Source: UBA3775 sp964584255
GTDB lineage: Bacteria; Bacillota; Clostridia; Lachnospirales; Lachnospiraceae
Assembly (NCBI GenBank): GCA_964584255.1
Contig: CAZOZM010000003.1
Span: 62,001-126,000, forward strand
DNA length: 64,000 nt
Reading direction: 5' to 3'
Positions 26,922 through 36,209 of the stretch are shown here, one piece after another. The translations under genes and the position numbers were made by a program. A model generated the notes under the pieces. It was not told the DNA's origin, made no database searches, and worked only from the letters and a program-made list of their open reading frames with translations. Position 1 is the first letter of the stretch, and each line of letters starts with the position of its first letter.

Positions 26922-28139
26922 ACATGCTGCCGCCGTGGACCATGCTATCTGAAGATTATATCCTCCGGTCAGAGCATCCACGTCAAGAACCTCTCCGATA
27001 AAATAAAGTCCCTGACATTTTTTTGACTCCATCGTCTTAGGATTTATCTCTTTAACATCCACACCGCCCTTTGTTATTACCGCCTCATTGTAGCCGCAAA
27101 GACCGGAAATCACAAGTTTAAATGCCTTGAGCGTTTTTATTATAAGCTTTCTTTCATCTTTTGTAATCAGAGCCGCTTTTTTATCCGGTTTAAGCCCTGT
27201 TTCCTTTACAAAGACATCTACCATTGATGCCGGAAGAAGCTTGCGTATATGATTCTTTAATTCCTTATTCGGTTCCGCCGTGAAGTCCTTAACAAGCCTT
27301 TCATCAAGAACCTGCTCATCAAGTGCCGGCTTCAAATCAATTATAAGGTCTGCGCCCTCGGCAGCCTTGCCGCATATCGCAGATGCCGTAAGAATAAGCG
27401 GTCCGCTCACACCCGTGTGTGTAAAAAGCATTTCCCCGAAACCGGAGTAAATACTCTTGCCATTCTTATTCACCGATACGGAAACATTCTTGAGCGATAG
27501 CCCTGCCATATCTTTTACAAAACTCTCCTTTGTCTTTAAGGCAACAAGGGAAGGCGAACACTTTATCAGTGTATGCCCTGCCTTACCGGCAAATTTGTAT
27601 CCGTCTCCCGTCGAACCAGTGGAAGGATAAGAAAGTCCACCGGTTGCAACAACAACTCTGTCAGCCTTTATCGTTGTTCCGTCTTCAAGCTGAACTCCGA
27701 CCGCACGCGGTCCTCCTTCGCCCTCTTCAATCAGAATGTCCTTTGCTTTCTTCCCAAGAAGCATCTCGACATTATTTCTTCTGCACGCCTTGACAAGTGC
27801 AACTATAATGTCCGATGACTTATCAGATTCAGGAAAAACGCGCATTCCACGCTCAATTTTAAGAGGAACACCCCGGTCTTCAAAAAAACCATAGGCATCA
27901 AAATTATTAAAAGCATTGTATGAGCTGTACATGAAACGGCGGTTTGATACAATGCTTTCAAAAAATTCTTCCATATCGCAGGCATTTGTGACATTACATC
28001 TTCCTTTTCCGGTAATGTAAATCTTCTTACCCGCTTTTTCGTTTTTATCCAATAAAATGATATGATTGTCAGTCGTGTCAGCCAATGCGGCGCACATAAG
28101 TCCCGCCGCACCGGCTCCTATAATTATTGTTCTATTCAT
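26904..28139 (-). CDS. HI0933/BaiN-like flavoprotein (NAD(P)/FAD-dependent oxidoreductase)
   Basis: This protein of about 411 aa starts with the FAD dinucleotide motif TIIIGAGAAGLMCA. It continues with KKIYITGKGRCNVTNAC, VVVATGGLSYPSTGSTGDGY and the C-terminal GGVDVKEINPKTMESK and GEVLDVDALTGGYNLQIAWSTA, all typical of the HI0933 family. Members are labelled BaiN or aminoacetone oxidase, but most lack a proven substrate. ATG 28139 overlaps the end of pgsA by 8 bp, suggesting translational coupling. ATG 28151 is a possible alternative start. Confidence 0.88.
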   Translation of the reverse strand: MNRTIIIGAGAAGLMCAALADTTDNHIILLDKNEKAGKKIYITGKGRCNVTNACDMEEFFESIVSNRRFMYSSYNAFNNFDAYGFFEDRGVPLKIERGMRVFPESDKSSDIIVALVKACRRNNVEMLLGKKAKDILIEEGEGGPRAVGVQLEDGTTIKADRVVVATGGLSYPSTGSTGDGYKFAGKAGHTLIKCSPSLVALKTKESFVKDMAGLSLKNVSVSVNKNGKSIYSGFGEMLFTHTGVSGPLILTASAICGKAAEGADLIIDLKPALDEQVLDERLVKDFTAEPNKELKNHIRKLLPASMVDVFVKETGLKPDKKAALITKDERKLIIKTLKAFKLVISGLCGYNEAVITKGGVDVKEINPKTMESKKCQGLYFIGEVLDVDALTGGYNLQIAWSTAAACAAAVK

Positions 28140-28692
28140 CTTTGAGCACATGCCTGTTCTTCCAGATATAATCAACCAGGGATGCAACCGTAAGTATTAC
28201 CGCAAGCCAGGTAAAAATCGTACCCAGCACATCAATAAACCTGAAGAAACCTCCCGTATATGAGCTGTCTGCCGTAAACATAAGGAAAATACACATAAAC
28301 ATCTGTGCAACAGTTTTAAACTTACCTATGTAGCTTGCAGCAATCACGACACCATTATCGGAAGCGATCAGTCTGAAACCGCTTATGATAAACTCCCTTG
28401 CCATAATTATCGCAACAACAATTGACGAAACTTTTCCAAGTTCGATAAGAAGGATAAGTGCCGTACAGACCAAAACCTTGTCCGCAAGCGGATCCATAAA
28501 TTTTCCGAAGTTGGTAACAAGCTTGTATTTTCTTGCAATATAACCATCAAGAAAATCCGTAATGCAGGCAATACAGAAAACAGCAAGAGCCAAAAAGTTG
28601 TTGTAAGGAATGCTGTCAACCATTAAAAGCACAACAAAAATCGGAATAAGTATAACTCTGAAAATAGTAATTTTATTCGGCAGATTCATCAT
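28132..28692 (-). CDS. pgsA: CDP-diacylglycerol-glycerol-3-phosphate 3-phosphatidyltransferase
   Basis: This 186-aa membrane enzyme has the CDP-alcohol phosphotransferase signature DFLDGYIARKYKLVTNFG followed by KFMDPLADK, which together hold the four conserved Asp residues. There are about five hydrophobic segments. It makes phosphatidylglycerol phosphate, the first committed step to phosphatidylglycerol. It overlaps rimO by 20 bp, and the flavoprotein gene overlaps its own end. GGAGGTTACGG precedes the ATG. Confidence 0.95.
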   Translation of the reverse strand: MMNLPNKITIFRVILIPIFVVLLMVDSIPYNNFLALAVFCIACITDFLDGYIARKYKLVTNFGKFMDPLADKVLVCTALILLIELGKVSSIVVAIIMAREFIISGFRLIASDNGVVIAASYIGKFKTVAQMFMCIFLMFTADSSYTGGFFRFIDVLGTIFTWLAVILTVASLVDYIWKNRHVLKDE

Positions 28693-30004
28693 CCGTAACC
28701 TCCCCTATTAAATCATATTGCTTTGAGCCGGTGATAAGTACCTGTACCACGTCTCCCGACATAAGTTTTCCATCACTGAATACAAAAATTCCACCGTCAA
28801 CATCAGGTGCATCCATGTAAGTACGTCCGATATAGACATCCTCATCCGGAATATATCCTTCAATTATAACCGGCATCACTTTTCCCACAAGAGATTTTCC
28901 GTTTTCAATCGAAATCTTTTTCGCCGCCTTCATTATCCTTGAACGACGTTTTCTTTTTACCGCTGCCGGAACCTGATTCTTAAATCCCGCTGCCGGAGTT
29001 CCTTCTTCTCTTGAATAGGTAAATACACCGAGTCTCGTAAAACGTGCCTCGTTTACAAAATCTTCAAGAATGTCAACATCTTCATCCGTCTCACCCGGGA
29101 ATCCCGTAATAAGCGAGGTTCTCAATGCAACATCCGGAATTCTGTTTCTGATATGCTTAATTACATCAAGTATATCCCTGCGACTGGTTTTTCTGCCCAT
29201 GGCAGCCAGAATTCTGTCGCTTGCATGCTGAACCGGCATGTCAATGTAGTTAACCACCTTATCACACTCAGCAATCGTATCTATAAGCTCATCATAAATC
29301 TCCTCCGGATAACAATACATCAGTCTTATCCATTTAAGCCCCTCGATTTCCGAGAGTTTTCTGAGAAGAATATGAAGTGACTTCTTACCGTAAAGGTCAA
29401 TTCCGTACAGCGTTGTTTCCTGTGCCACAAGAATAAGCTCGCAGGCACCGTTTTCAACCAGATACTCTGCTTCCCTTACGAGTTTTTCCATCTCAACCGA
29501 CCTGAAATTTCCGCGTACCGAAGGAATTACACAATAAGTACAGTGTTTGTTGCAGCCCTCCGCTATTTTGAGATAGGAAACATAACTCTCTCCGGTTATT
29601 ATTCTGTCTGCACTGATTACGGCATTAGCATTTATGTCAGCCAGTTTTTCAACGAAGCCGTCCGACTTAAGAACCCCGGAAATCTCTCCATAGGCAGTCG
29701 TGCCGACAACCGCATCCACTTCCGGAATTTCTTTTCGGATTTCCTCACTGTAACGCTGTGCAAGACAGCCTGTTACTATAAGCTTTTTTAAAGAGGCGGT
29801 TTCCTTAAGCTCCGCCATCTCCAAAATCGTATCTATACTCTCCTTCTTGGCATCACCGATAAAACAGCAGCTGTTTACGATAATTGCCTCAGCTTCCTCA
29901 GTGTCATCCGTTATCGTATGACCGTCAGCCCTGAGCATACCGAGCATATACTCACTGTCAACCCTGTTTTTATCGCATCCGAGGGAAATCATTAAAACTT
30001 TCAT
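28673..30004 (-). CDS. rimO: Ribosomal protein S12 methylthiotransferase RimO
   Basis: This 443-aa radical-SAM enzyme has an N-terminal UPF0004 domain (ISLGCDKNRVDSEYMLG, VNSCCFIGDA) with three Cys, then the radical-SAM CNKHCTYCVIPSVRGNFRS at about residue 150, and a C-terminal TRAM domain. RimO methylthiolates an Asp of ribosomal protein S12. The Asp-Lys-Asn-Arg pattern after the first Cys and the S12-type VRGNFRS distinguish it from MiaB. It heads a rimO-pgsA-flavoprotein-cmk-ispH/S1 run. Confidence 0.95.
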   Translation of the reverse strand: MKVLMISLGCDKNRVDSEYMLGMLRADGHTITDDTEEAEAIIVNSCCFIGDAKKESIDTILEMAELKETASLKKLIVTGCLAQRYSEEIRKEIPEVDAVVGTTAYGEISGVLKSDGFVEKLADINANAVISADRIITGESYVSYLKIAEGCNKHCTYCVIPSVRGNFRSVEMEKLVREAEYLVENGACELILVAQETTLYGIDLYGKKSLHILLRKLSEIEGLKWIRLMYCYPEEIYDELIDTIAECDKVVNYIDMPVQHASDRILAAMGRKTSRRDILDVIKHIRNRIPDVALRTSLITGFPGETDEDVDILEDFVNEARFTRLGVFTYSREEGTPAAGFKNQVPAAVKRKRRSRIMKAAKKISIENGKSLVGKVMPVIIEGYIPDEDVYIGRTYMDAPDVDGGIFVFSDGKLMSGDVVQVLITGSKQYDLIGEVTDDESAE

Positions 30005-30128
30005 TTAACTAATCCTGTCCGTATATTTTATGTCAAAATGGCATACATTCGTATTTTAGCACAATCAAATCCAAATATCCACTATTTATATTTATTTTAT
30101 GCAGGAGTCCTTTTTTTCGGAAATTGAT

Positions 30129-30905
30129 TTATTTAAGATACTCACGCATACTCTTCAAAGCCTCTTTTTCAAGCCTGGAAACCTGTGCCTGCGAAATGTT
30201 TATTTCCTTTGCAACCTCCATCTGTGTCATTCCCTGAAAAAAGCGCATGTTGATAATCGCATTTTCCCTCTTGTCCAACCTCCTGACCGCCTCCTTGAGT
30301 GAGATATCTTCTATCCAGTTATCCTCCCGATTCTTTTTGTCCGAAATCTGGTCCATTATATACAAAGAATCACCACTGTCGGTATAAACCGGCTCATAGA
30401 GTGAAACCGGACTCTGAACTGCCTCCAAAGCTTCAGCCAGATCACCGGGTTTAACATCCAAAAGCCCGGCCAGCTCAAACAACGTTGGCTCCCTGTCATT
30501 TTTTCTTCTTATTCCCTCAGCTGCATAAAGTGCCTTGTAAGCCAGGTCCTTCATTGTCCGCGAAACCCTTATGCTGCTGTTATCCCTAAGATATCTTTTT
30601 AATTCGCCTGCAATCATCGGATATGCATATGTCGAAAACTTAACACCCATCTCCGTATCAAAATTGTCCATTGCCTTGATAAGACCGACACAACCTATCT
30701 GAAACAAATCATCCGCGCTCTCCGATGACTGATTAAACCTCTGCAGCACACTTAGCACAAGTCTGAGATTACCGGTTATGAATTCCTCCCTTGCCTCCTC
30801 ATCTCCGGCCTTTATCCTCTTCATGAGGCTCTCTTTCCGTTCATCACTAAGAACCGGAAGCCTGGAAGTGTTCACTCCGCTTATATCAACCTTATATACT
30901 GCCAT
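30129..30905 (-). CDS. sigG: Sporulation sigma factor SigG
   Basis: This 258-aa sigma-70 factor has region 2 (DDLFQIGCVGLIKAMDNFD, KFSTYAYPMIAGELKRYLRD), region 3, and a C-terminal helix-turn-helix (TQMEVAKEINISQAQVSRLE). It matches sigma-G, which drives late forespore genes. Its N-terminus, VDISGVNTSRLPVL, is the conserved part that contacts regulators of early activity. It lies 83 bp behind sigE, as in Bacillus and Clostridium, with GGAGGAGG before the ATG. Confidence 0.95.
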   Translation of the reverse strand: MAVYKVDISGVNTSRLPVLSDERKESLMKRIKAGDEEAREEFITGNLRLVLSVLQRFNQSSESADDLFQIGCVGLIKAMDNFDTEMGVKFSTYAYPMIAGELKRYLRDNSSIRVSRTMKDLAYKALYAAEGIRRKNDREPTLFELAGLLDVKPGDLAEALEAVQSPVSLYEPVYTDSGDSLYIMDQISDKKNREDNWIEDISLKEAVRRLDKRENAIINMRFFQGMTQMEVAKEINISQAQVSRLEKEALKSMREYLK

Positions 30906-30988
30906 AAAAACCTCCTCCGGACAAACCGCTTTGTCTGTCTAAAGGATTGACCTGAATATGGCATCATAAACAGGAATTTTTTCCAAAT

Positions 30989-31702
30989 TTACTCTATCTG
31001 AGCGAGAATTTCTTTTTTCAGCCTCTTTATAATCTTCTTTTCAAGCCTTGAAATATACGACTGCGATATTCCCATAAGCCCGGCTACCTCCTTCTGTGTT
31101 TTTTCCTCACCCTTCTCGTCAAACAAACCGTATCTCAGTCCGATTATCTGTCTTTCACGCGGAGAAAGTCTGCCCACAGCCTGAAGCAGAAGCTGCCACT
31201 CAACCTCATTTTCCAACTCCCGTGTAATCACATCATCTTCCGTACCAAGAACATCCGAAAGCAAAAGTTCATTGCCATCCCAGTCAATATTTAAAGGCTC
31301 ATCAATCGAAACCTCCATCTTTTCCTTACAGGATTTCCGCAAATACATCAGAATCTCATTTTCTATACATCTTGAAGCATAAGTTGCCAGCTTAATGTTT
31401 TTATCCAGATTAAAAGTCTTAATTGCCTTAATAAGCCCTATTGTACCGATTGAAATCAAATCCTCAACATTTACATTAGTATTCTCAAATTTCTTTGCAA
31501 TATATACAACAAGCCTGAGATTGTGCTCTATCAGCATGTTTCTGGCTTCCTCATCCCTGCACGTTCCAAGATTCCCAAGACACTCCTGCTCGGCCGATGC
31601 ATCAAGCGGCGGCGGCAGAACATCCGCACCTCCTATGTAATAAACCTCATTTTCCCTGCCGAAAATAACGTCTTTCAAAAGATTCTTCATTACCATGAAC
31701 AT
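30989..31702 (-). CDS. sigE: Sporulation sigma factor SigE (pro-sigma-E)
   Basis: This 237-aa sigma factor includes an N-terminal pro-sequence of about 20-25 residues that ends near YYIGGADVLPPPL, the SpoIIGA cleavage region. Region 2 (EDLISIGTIGLIKAIKTF) and the region 4 helix-turn-helix (TQKEVAGLMGISQSYISRLE) follow. It directs early mother-cell genes. ATG 31702 has AGGGG 8 nt upstream and is preferred over the in-frame GTG at 31711, which overlaps that site. It sits 14 bp after spoIIGA, which encodes its activating protease. Confidence 0.95.
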   Translation of the reverse strand: MFMVMKNLLKDVIFGRENEVYYIGGADVLPPPLDASAEQECLGNLGTCRDEEARNMLIEHNLRLVVYIAKKFENTNVNVEDLISIGTIGLIKAIKTFNLDKNIKLATYASRCIENEILMYLRKSCKEKMEVSIDEPLNIDWDGNELLLSDVLGTEDDVITRELENEVEWQLLLQAVGRLSPRERQIIGLRYGLFDEKGEEKTQKEVAGLMGISQSYISRLEKKIIKRLKKEILAQIE

Positions 31703-31716
31703 GTCATTCACCCCTG

Positions 31717-32529
31717 TTAACCTGATTTATTACATATAAGTTCTTCCGGTACAACCGCATCAAATTGCCCGCCAAAACTTTCTTTTGTGGTAAAACAAAC
31801 CGCCATATGTTCAAAGTCCGCCCTCCCGGCAGATGAATATATAAGCGTTTTTCGAATGTAACCGCCTTTCAGTATCTCCTTACCCACAGCCGTATGCACC
31901 TCAATGGCAAACACGTCTTCACATATACGCTCCAGCCTGAGGGCTGCAAGCGACGAAAAAACCACTACCGGACTGCCTTTCCCATCTCTCAAGAGATTAC
32001 CGCTGTCGATTAACGCCGTAAAGCTTTGTCCTTCTATCACAATTAATGCACTTTTTTGCATTTTTAGAACTGTTTTTCCCATTCTCCCGAGAAAAATGAG
32101 AAACAAAAACTGGAATGCAAGTGAAAAAATCACTGCAATCGGGACACTCTTTTTCCCTAAAGCTCCGCCAACCCTCATTATCATCAGAATAAAAACAAGA
32201 ACTCCGCCCTCTGCCACGGTAACAAATCCGACTCCAAAAGCATTTCCCGTAACCCTCCTTGCCTTTCCTCCGAAACATAACTTTGAAACAACGTACAACG
32301 ACGCCATAAAAAAAGCCGGCATCGCTGCCATTCCGGAATAAATACCATATATCCTGAGCATCACTCCTGCCAAAGAAAACAGGGATGCCGCAAAGGCAGC
32401 CACCGTCATCCGCAGCCAACGTATCTCCTGTCTCGAAGCCACACCGTAAACCAAAAGGGTGCAAAAACAAAATATGTAATCCAGCAGCAAGAATCTGTCC
32501 GGATAAAAAACCAAAACCTGCTCACTCAT
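31717..32529 (-). CDS. spoIIGA: Sigma-E processing peptidase SpoIIGA
   Basis: This 270-aa protein has five hydrophobic segments (about residues 10-150), then a cytoplasmic aspartic-protease-like domain with ALIDSGNLLRD holding the catalytic Asp. It cleaves pro-sigma-E after a forespore signal. The N-terminus VLVFYPDRFLLLDYIF matches where family members start. There is no Shine-Dalgarno before ATG 32529; a TATAAT box lies only 7 bp upstream, so the mRNA may be leaderless. Confidence 0.9.
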   Translation of the reverse strand: MSEQVLVFYPDRFLLLDYIFCFCTLLVYGVASRQEIRWLRMTVAAFAASLFSLAGVMLRIYGIYSGMAAMPAFFMASLYVVSKLCFGGKARRVTGNAFGVGFVTVAEGGVLVFILMIMRVGGALGKKSVPIAVIFSLAFQFLFLIFLGRMGKTVLKMQKSALIVIEGQSFTALIDSGNLLRDGKGSPVVVFSSLAALRLERICEDVFAIEVHTAVGKEILKGGYIRKTLIYSSAGRADFEHMAVCFTTKESFGGQFDAVVPEELICNKSG

Positions 32530-32536
32530 ATCGGAA

Positions 32537-32569
32537 ATTATATCAGCAGGCTACGGAAAAACATGTCAG
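32537..32569 (-). promoter_or_regulatory. Predicted spoIIG promoter with long spacer
   Basis: On the minus strand a perfect TATAAT (32537-32542) is preceded by CTGACA (32564-32569) with a 21-bp spacer. An abnormally long spacer (22 bp) is known for the Spo0A-activated Bacillus spoIIG promoter. The TCTGACA around the -35 resembles a degenerate Spo0A site (5 of 7). Confidence 0.45.
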
Positions 32570-32582
32570 AATCTGTCTGTAA

Positions 32583-32636
32583 AATAAAAAAGAGCCGACA
32601 GAATCTGCCACATTAAAAGCAGATTCATACGACTCT
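32583..32636 (-). terminator. Terminator of the phosphoglycerate mutase-like gene
   Basis: An 18-bp stem with a few mismatches (32591-32608 with 32619-32636) is followed on the minus strand by six T, one A and four T. It isolates spoIIG from upstream transcription. Confidence 0.88.
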
Positions 32637-32664
32637 CTTTAATCATAAAGTAAAATTTTAGAAT

Positions 32665-33213
32665 TTACAAAAGCCTTATAAGTTCACAGTTTCCCGTCAT
32701 ATACTTCCAAAAATCCTTCAGCTCTACATTTTTTATCCGGTTAATTATACTGCAGTTCATTGCACCATGGCCGACGATGAGAATGTTTTTCTTCCCGGCC
32801 TCACTGAGAATATTCATTTCCTCAAGAAAACGTCCGGTTCGCTCATAAAGTTCCCCGATACTCTCCGCTCCCATCTCCGGTACATAAGCAACAGGATCAT
32901 TGAAAAATTTATAAAGAAACAAATCCGGTTTTTCAAATACCTTTTCAGTACCCTCGGCACCTCCAAAACTCATTTCTCTGAGGCGTTCGTCCGTAATTAT
33001 CGGAGTTTCCTTTCCTTTAAGAAAAATTTCCGCAGTCTCCAACGCCCTTTTCAGCGGCGAACAGTAACAGATATCGAAAACCAGATCCGGGTTCTCCTCT
33101 GCCGCACGAACCGCCATTTTCCTCCCCTCAGCATTGAGAGGAATGTCCGTTGAACCTTGAATTTTGTAAGCGGCATTCCAATCGGTTTTTCCGTGTCTTA
33201 AAATGTAAAGCAT
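32665..33213 (-). CDS. Histidine phosphatase family protein (phosphoglycerate mutase-like)
   Basis: This 182-aa protein starts with the RHG motif LYILRHGKTDWN (His7 phospho-acceptor). It continues with CSPLKRALETAEIF (Arg) and the C-terminal GHGAMN (second His). Members include phosphoglycerate mutases, alpha-ribazole phosphatases and phosphosugar phosphatases. The length (about 180) and lack of glycolytic neighbours favour a broad phosphatase. It follows gltA by 48 bp and ends at a terminator. GAGGAAACGAAAG precedes the ATG. Confidence 0.85.
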   Translation of the reverse strand: MLYILRHGKTDWNAAYKIQGSTDIPLNAEGRKMAVRAAEENPDLVFDICYCSPLKRALETAEIFLKGKETPIITDERLREMSFGGAEGTEKVFEKPDLFLYKFFNDPVAYVPEMGAESIGELYERTGRFLEEMNILSEAGKKNILIVGHGAMNCSIINRIKNVELKDFWKYMTGNCELIRLL

Positions 33214-33261
33214 CTTTCGTTTCCTCTTTTGATTGCAAAACAGGGCCTCCGTGAAAGAACT

Positions 33262-34608
33262 TTATCTGTCTCCCCTGTTTATATACTCTTTCGGTGTCAC
33301 AAGACTCTTGTAAGCAGGTCTTATAATCTTGTCCGTTGTAACCAGTTCCTCGATACGATGAGCACTCCATCCGACAATTCTTGCCGTCGCAAAGAGCGGC
33401 GTAAAGAGTTCTCTCGGAATATCCAACATATCATATACAAAACCACTGTAAAAGTCAACGTTAGGACTGACACCCTTATAAATCTTTCTCTCCTTGGCAA
33501 TAAGACTTGGGGCAAGTCTTTCTATATTGCTGTAAAGAAGCATGTCATCATCACGGCCCTTAGCCTTTGCAAGCTCGGAAACAAAGCTTCTGAAAACCTG
33601 CTCTCTCGGATCTGAAAGTGAATATACGGCATGTCCCATTCCATATATAAGACCCTTCCTGTCAAATGCCTCTTTATGAAGAAGCTTGGTCAGATAATCC
33701 GAAATCTGTTCATCATCCGCATAATCCGTAACATGTTTTTTAAGGTCATCCATCATCTTTACGACATAAAGATTTGCACCGCCGTGCTTACGTCCCTTAA
33801 GTGATGACATTGCGGCAGCAACCGCCGAATATGTATCTGAACCTGAAGATGTTACAACTCTTGTAGTAAAGGTTGAATTGTTTCCACCGCCATGCTCCAT
33901 GTGAAGAAGAAGTGCAACATCCAAAACCCTTGCCTCCAGCTCGGTGTACTTCATATCCGGTCTTAACATTCTGAGGAAGTTCTCGGCCAGTGTAAGATTT
34001 CTGTCCGGTCTGTGAATGAACATACTTCCGTCATTTTCATAATGATTGTAAGCATGATAGCCGTATGCGGCAAGCATAGGAAACGTACTTATAAGCTGGA
34101 TGCTCTGTCTTAAAACATTTTCAATACTCAAATCTTCCTTTGCTTCATCATATGAAGCAAGCGTAAGTATACTCTTTGTCATCGAGTTCATTATGTCTGA
34201 ACTAGATGCTTTCATGATTACGTCTCTGGTGAAATTTGTAGGAAGATTCATACATCCCGAGATAATATTTCTGAATTCTTCAAGCTGATCTTCATTAGGA
34301 AGTTCTCCAAAAAGAAGCAGATATGCACCCTCTTCAAATACCGCCTTGTCTCTGTTTCCACCCTTTACGAGATCCGAAACATTGTATCCTCTGTAAAGAA
34401 GTTCTCCCTCGCAGGGTACTTTCTCTCCATTTACATTGTCAAATCCCCTTACACTCGAAATTCGTGTAAGGCCGGTAAGAACGCCCTGTCCGTTCTCATC
34501 TCTAAGTCCCTTTTTCACCCCATAATCGGTATACAAGGATTTTTCAATACTGTCATGCTCTATACATAACTCCGATTGTCTGTTTGTGTAGTCTGAAATA
34601 TCAATCAT
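33262..34608 (-). CDS. gltA: Citrate synthase
   Basis: This 448-aa protein has citrate synthase signatures: MEHGGGNNSTFTTRVV (catalytic His), GRKHGGAN with the second active-site His, GMGHAVYSLSDPREQVF with the third, and a C-terminal VDFYSGFVYDMLDIP containing the catalytic Asp. It condenses oxaloacetate and acetyl-CoA. An N-terminal extension of about 50 residues is like that in other clostridial type enzymes. No aconitase or isocitrate dehydrogenase is adjacent. GGGGAGAAGAAA precedes the ATG. A glutamate-supplying role is inferred. Confidence 0.93.
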   Translation of the reverse strand: MIDISDYTNRQSELCIEHDSIEKSLYTDYGVKKGLRDENGQGVLTGLTRISSVRGFDNVNGEKVPCEGELLYRGYNVSDLVKGGNRDKAVFEEGAYLLLFGELPNEDQLEEFRNIISGCMNLPTNFTRDVIMKASSSDIMNSMTKSILTLASYDEAKEDLSIENVLRQSIQLISTFPMLAAYGYHAYNHYENDGSMFIHRPDRNLTLAENFLRMLRPDMKYTELEARVLDVALLLHMEHGGGNNSTFTTRVVTSSGSDTYSAVAAAMSSLKGRKHGGANLYVVKMMDDLKKHVTDYADDEQISDYLTKLLHKEAFDRKGLIYGMGHAVYSLSDPREQVFRSFVSELAKAKGRDDDMLLYSNIERLAPSLIAKERKIYKGVSPNVDFYSGFVYDMLDIPRELFTPLFATARIVGWSAHRIEELVTTDKIIRPAYKSLVTPKEYINRGDR

Positions 34609-34676
34609 TTTCTTCTCCCCGTTCTTTCTTTTAATACAACAAGATAATCTTTAATCAGAAAATCAGTAACGTGTCT

Positions 34677-34706
34677 AGGTTACCATAATCCGGATTTTAG
34701 AGTCAA
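34677..34706 (-). promoter_or_regulatory. Possible gltA promoter
   Basis: On the minus strand TTGACT (34701-34706) and TAACCT (34677-34682) have an 18-bp spacer. The -35 is good and the -10 weak. Confidence 0.3.
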
Positions 34707-34809
34707 GACTGACGGACATTAATTAATAAATGTTTAAGATGTACCCGCAATGATACTGCCTCTTTCGCAAAAATATTCATATATCTTTTATAATTATACA
34801 TTTTTCTGT

Positions 34810-34861
34810 TTACCAATTGCCAAAATGGTGCTAAAATACAAAATGGCGTTTTCCAAAATGC
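34810..34861 (+). promoter_or_regulatory. paaK promoter region with three CAAAATGG-type repeats
   Basis: TTACCA (34810-34815), 16 bp and TAAAAT (34832-34837) make a plausible promoter. The octamers CAAAATGG (34821-34828), CAAAATGG (34839-34846) and CAAAATGC (34854-34861) lie in the spacer and just downstream. These are candidate regulator sites, but no known regulator motif was recognised. Confidence 0.4.
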
Positions 34862-34891
34862 CAAATCAACTACTTTCAGGAGGTATTCTGA

Positions 34892-36199
34892 ATGAAAAAC
34901 TATTTTCAGCCGGAAATCGAAACAATGCCTTACGAGGAGCTCAAGAAACTTCAGAGCGAAAGACTCGTAAAACAGGTTCAGCATGTATATACAAATGTGG
35001 AATTCTATCGTAACAAAATGGATGAAGCAGGCATAAAGCCGGAAGACATCAAATCAGTTGATGACCTTCACAAGCTTCCTTTTATCAATAAAGATGATTT
35101 AAGAGACCAGTATCCTTACGGACTTCTCGGCGCTCCTCTTTCGGAATGCGTAAGAATCCAGTCAACAAGCGGCACAACCGGAAGACGTGTTGTTGCTTTC
35201 TACACACAGGACGACGTAAACGTATGGGAAGACTGCTGTGCCAGAGCAATCGTTGCCGCAGGCGGAACAAAGGAAGATGTCTGTCACGTATGCTACGGCT
35301 ACGGTCTTTTCACCGGAGGTCCGGGACTTAACGGCGGTTCCCACAAAGTCGGCTGCCTTACACTTCCTATGTCTGCCGGAAATACGGAAAGACAGCTCCA
35401 GTTCATGCAGGACTTAGGTTCTACAATTCTCTGCTGTACACCTTCATATGCAGCAAATCTTGGAGAAGTAATAACAGAAAAAGGTCTTAAAGACAAAATC
35501 AAATTAAAAGCAGGTATCTTCGGAGCAGAACCTTGGACCGAAGAAATGCGTAAGAATATCGAAAGCACATTGGGTATCAAAGCCTACGACATTTACGGTC
35601 TTACCGAAATCTCAGGTCCCGGTGTAGCCTTTGAATGTGAAGAGCAGAAAGGAATGCATGTTCAGGAAGACCATTTCATCGCAGAAATAATCAATCCTGA
35701 AACAGGCGAAGTACTTCCTGACGGAGAAGTCGGCGAGCTTGTATTTACATCCATTACAAAGAAAGCCTTCCCACTCCTCCGCTACCGTACACGAGACCTT
35801 TGCAAACTCACAAGAGAAAAATGTTCCTGCGGACGTACTCATGTCCGTATGCACAAGCCAATGGGAAGAAGCGACGACATGATGGTTGTCAAAGGCGTAA
35901 ATGTATGGCCTTCACAGATTGAAGCCGTACTCCTCAACTGCGGATTCCTTGCAAACTACCAGATTGTGGTTGACCGTTTAGGAAATCATGATACCATCGA
36001 AGTTCAGGTTGAAATGACTCCTGAAATGGTTGCAAATCCTGAAACCAATGTTGCTGCTCTTGAAAAGAGAATTGTCAGCGGACTTAAATCAATGCTCGGA
36101 ATAAAGGTAGACGTAAAGGTTGTTGAACCAAAGACAATCGAACGAAGCGAAGGAAAAGCAAAACGTGTAATTGATAAACGTAATCTCTATAACAACTAA
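34892..36199 (+). CDS. paaK: Phenylacetate-CoA ligase
   Basis: This 435-aa acyl-adenylate enzyme has the P-loop-like STSGTTGRRVV (about residue 92), the YDIYGLTEISGPGVAFEC motif and LRYRTRDLCKL, ending in RSEGKAKRVIDKRNL with the catalytic Lys region. The ANL-family PaaK converts aryl acids such as phenylacetate to CoA esters with ATP. In gut Clostridia it usually accompanies indolepyruvate oxidoreductase genes in aromatic amino acid use, but those are not adjacent here. AGGAGG lies 8 nt before the ATG. The gene stands alone between its promoter and a strong terminator. Confidence 0.93.
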   Translation: MKNYFQPEIETMPYEELKKLQSERLVKQVQHVYTNVEFYRNKMDEAGIKPEDIKSVDDLHKLPFINKDDLRDQYPYGLLGAPLSECVRIQSTSGTTGRRVVAFYTQDDVNVWEDCCARAIVAAGGTKEDVCHVCYGYGLFTGGPGLNGGSHKVGCLTLPMSAGNTERQLQFMQDLGSTILCCTPSYAANLGEVITEKGLKDKIKLKAGIFGAEPWTEEMRKNIESTLGIKAYDIYGLTEISGPGVAFECEEQKGMHVQEDHFIAEIINPETGEVLPDGEVGELVFTSITKKAFPLLRYRTRDLCKLTREKCSCGRTHVRMHKPMGRSDDMMVVKGVNVWPSQIEAVLLNCGFLANYQIVVDRLGNHDTIEVQVEMTPEMVANPETNVAALEKRIVSGLKSMLGIKVDVKVVEPKTIERSEGKAKRVIDKRNLYNN

Positions 36200-36209
36200 T
36201 AAAGCAAAA

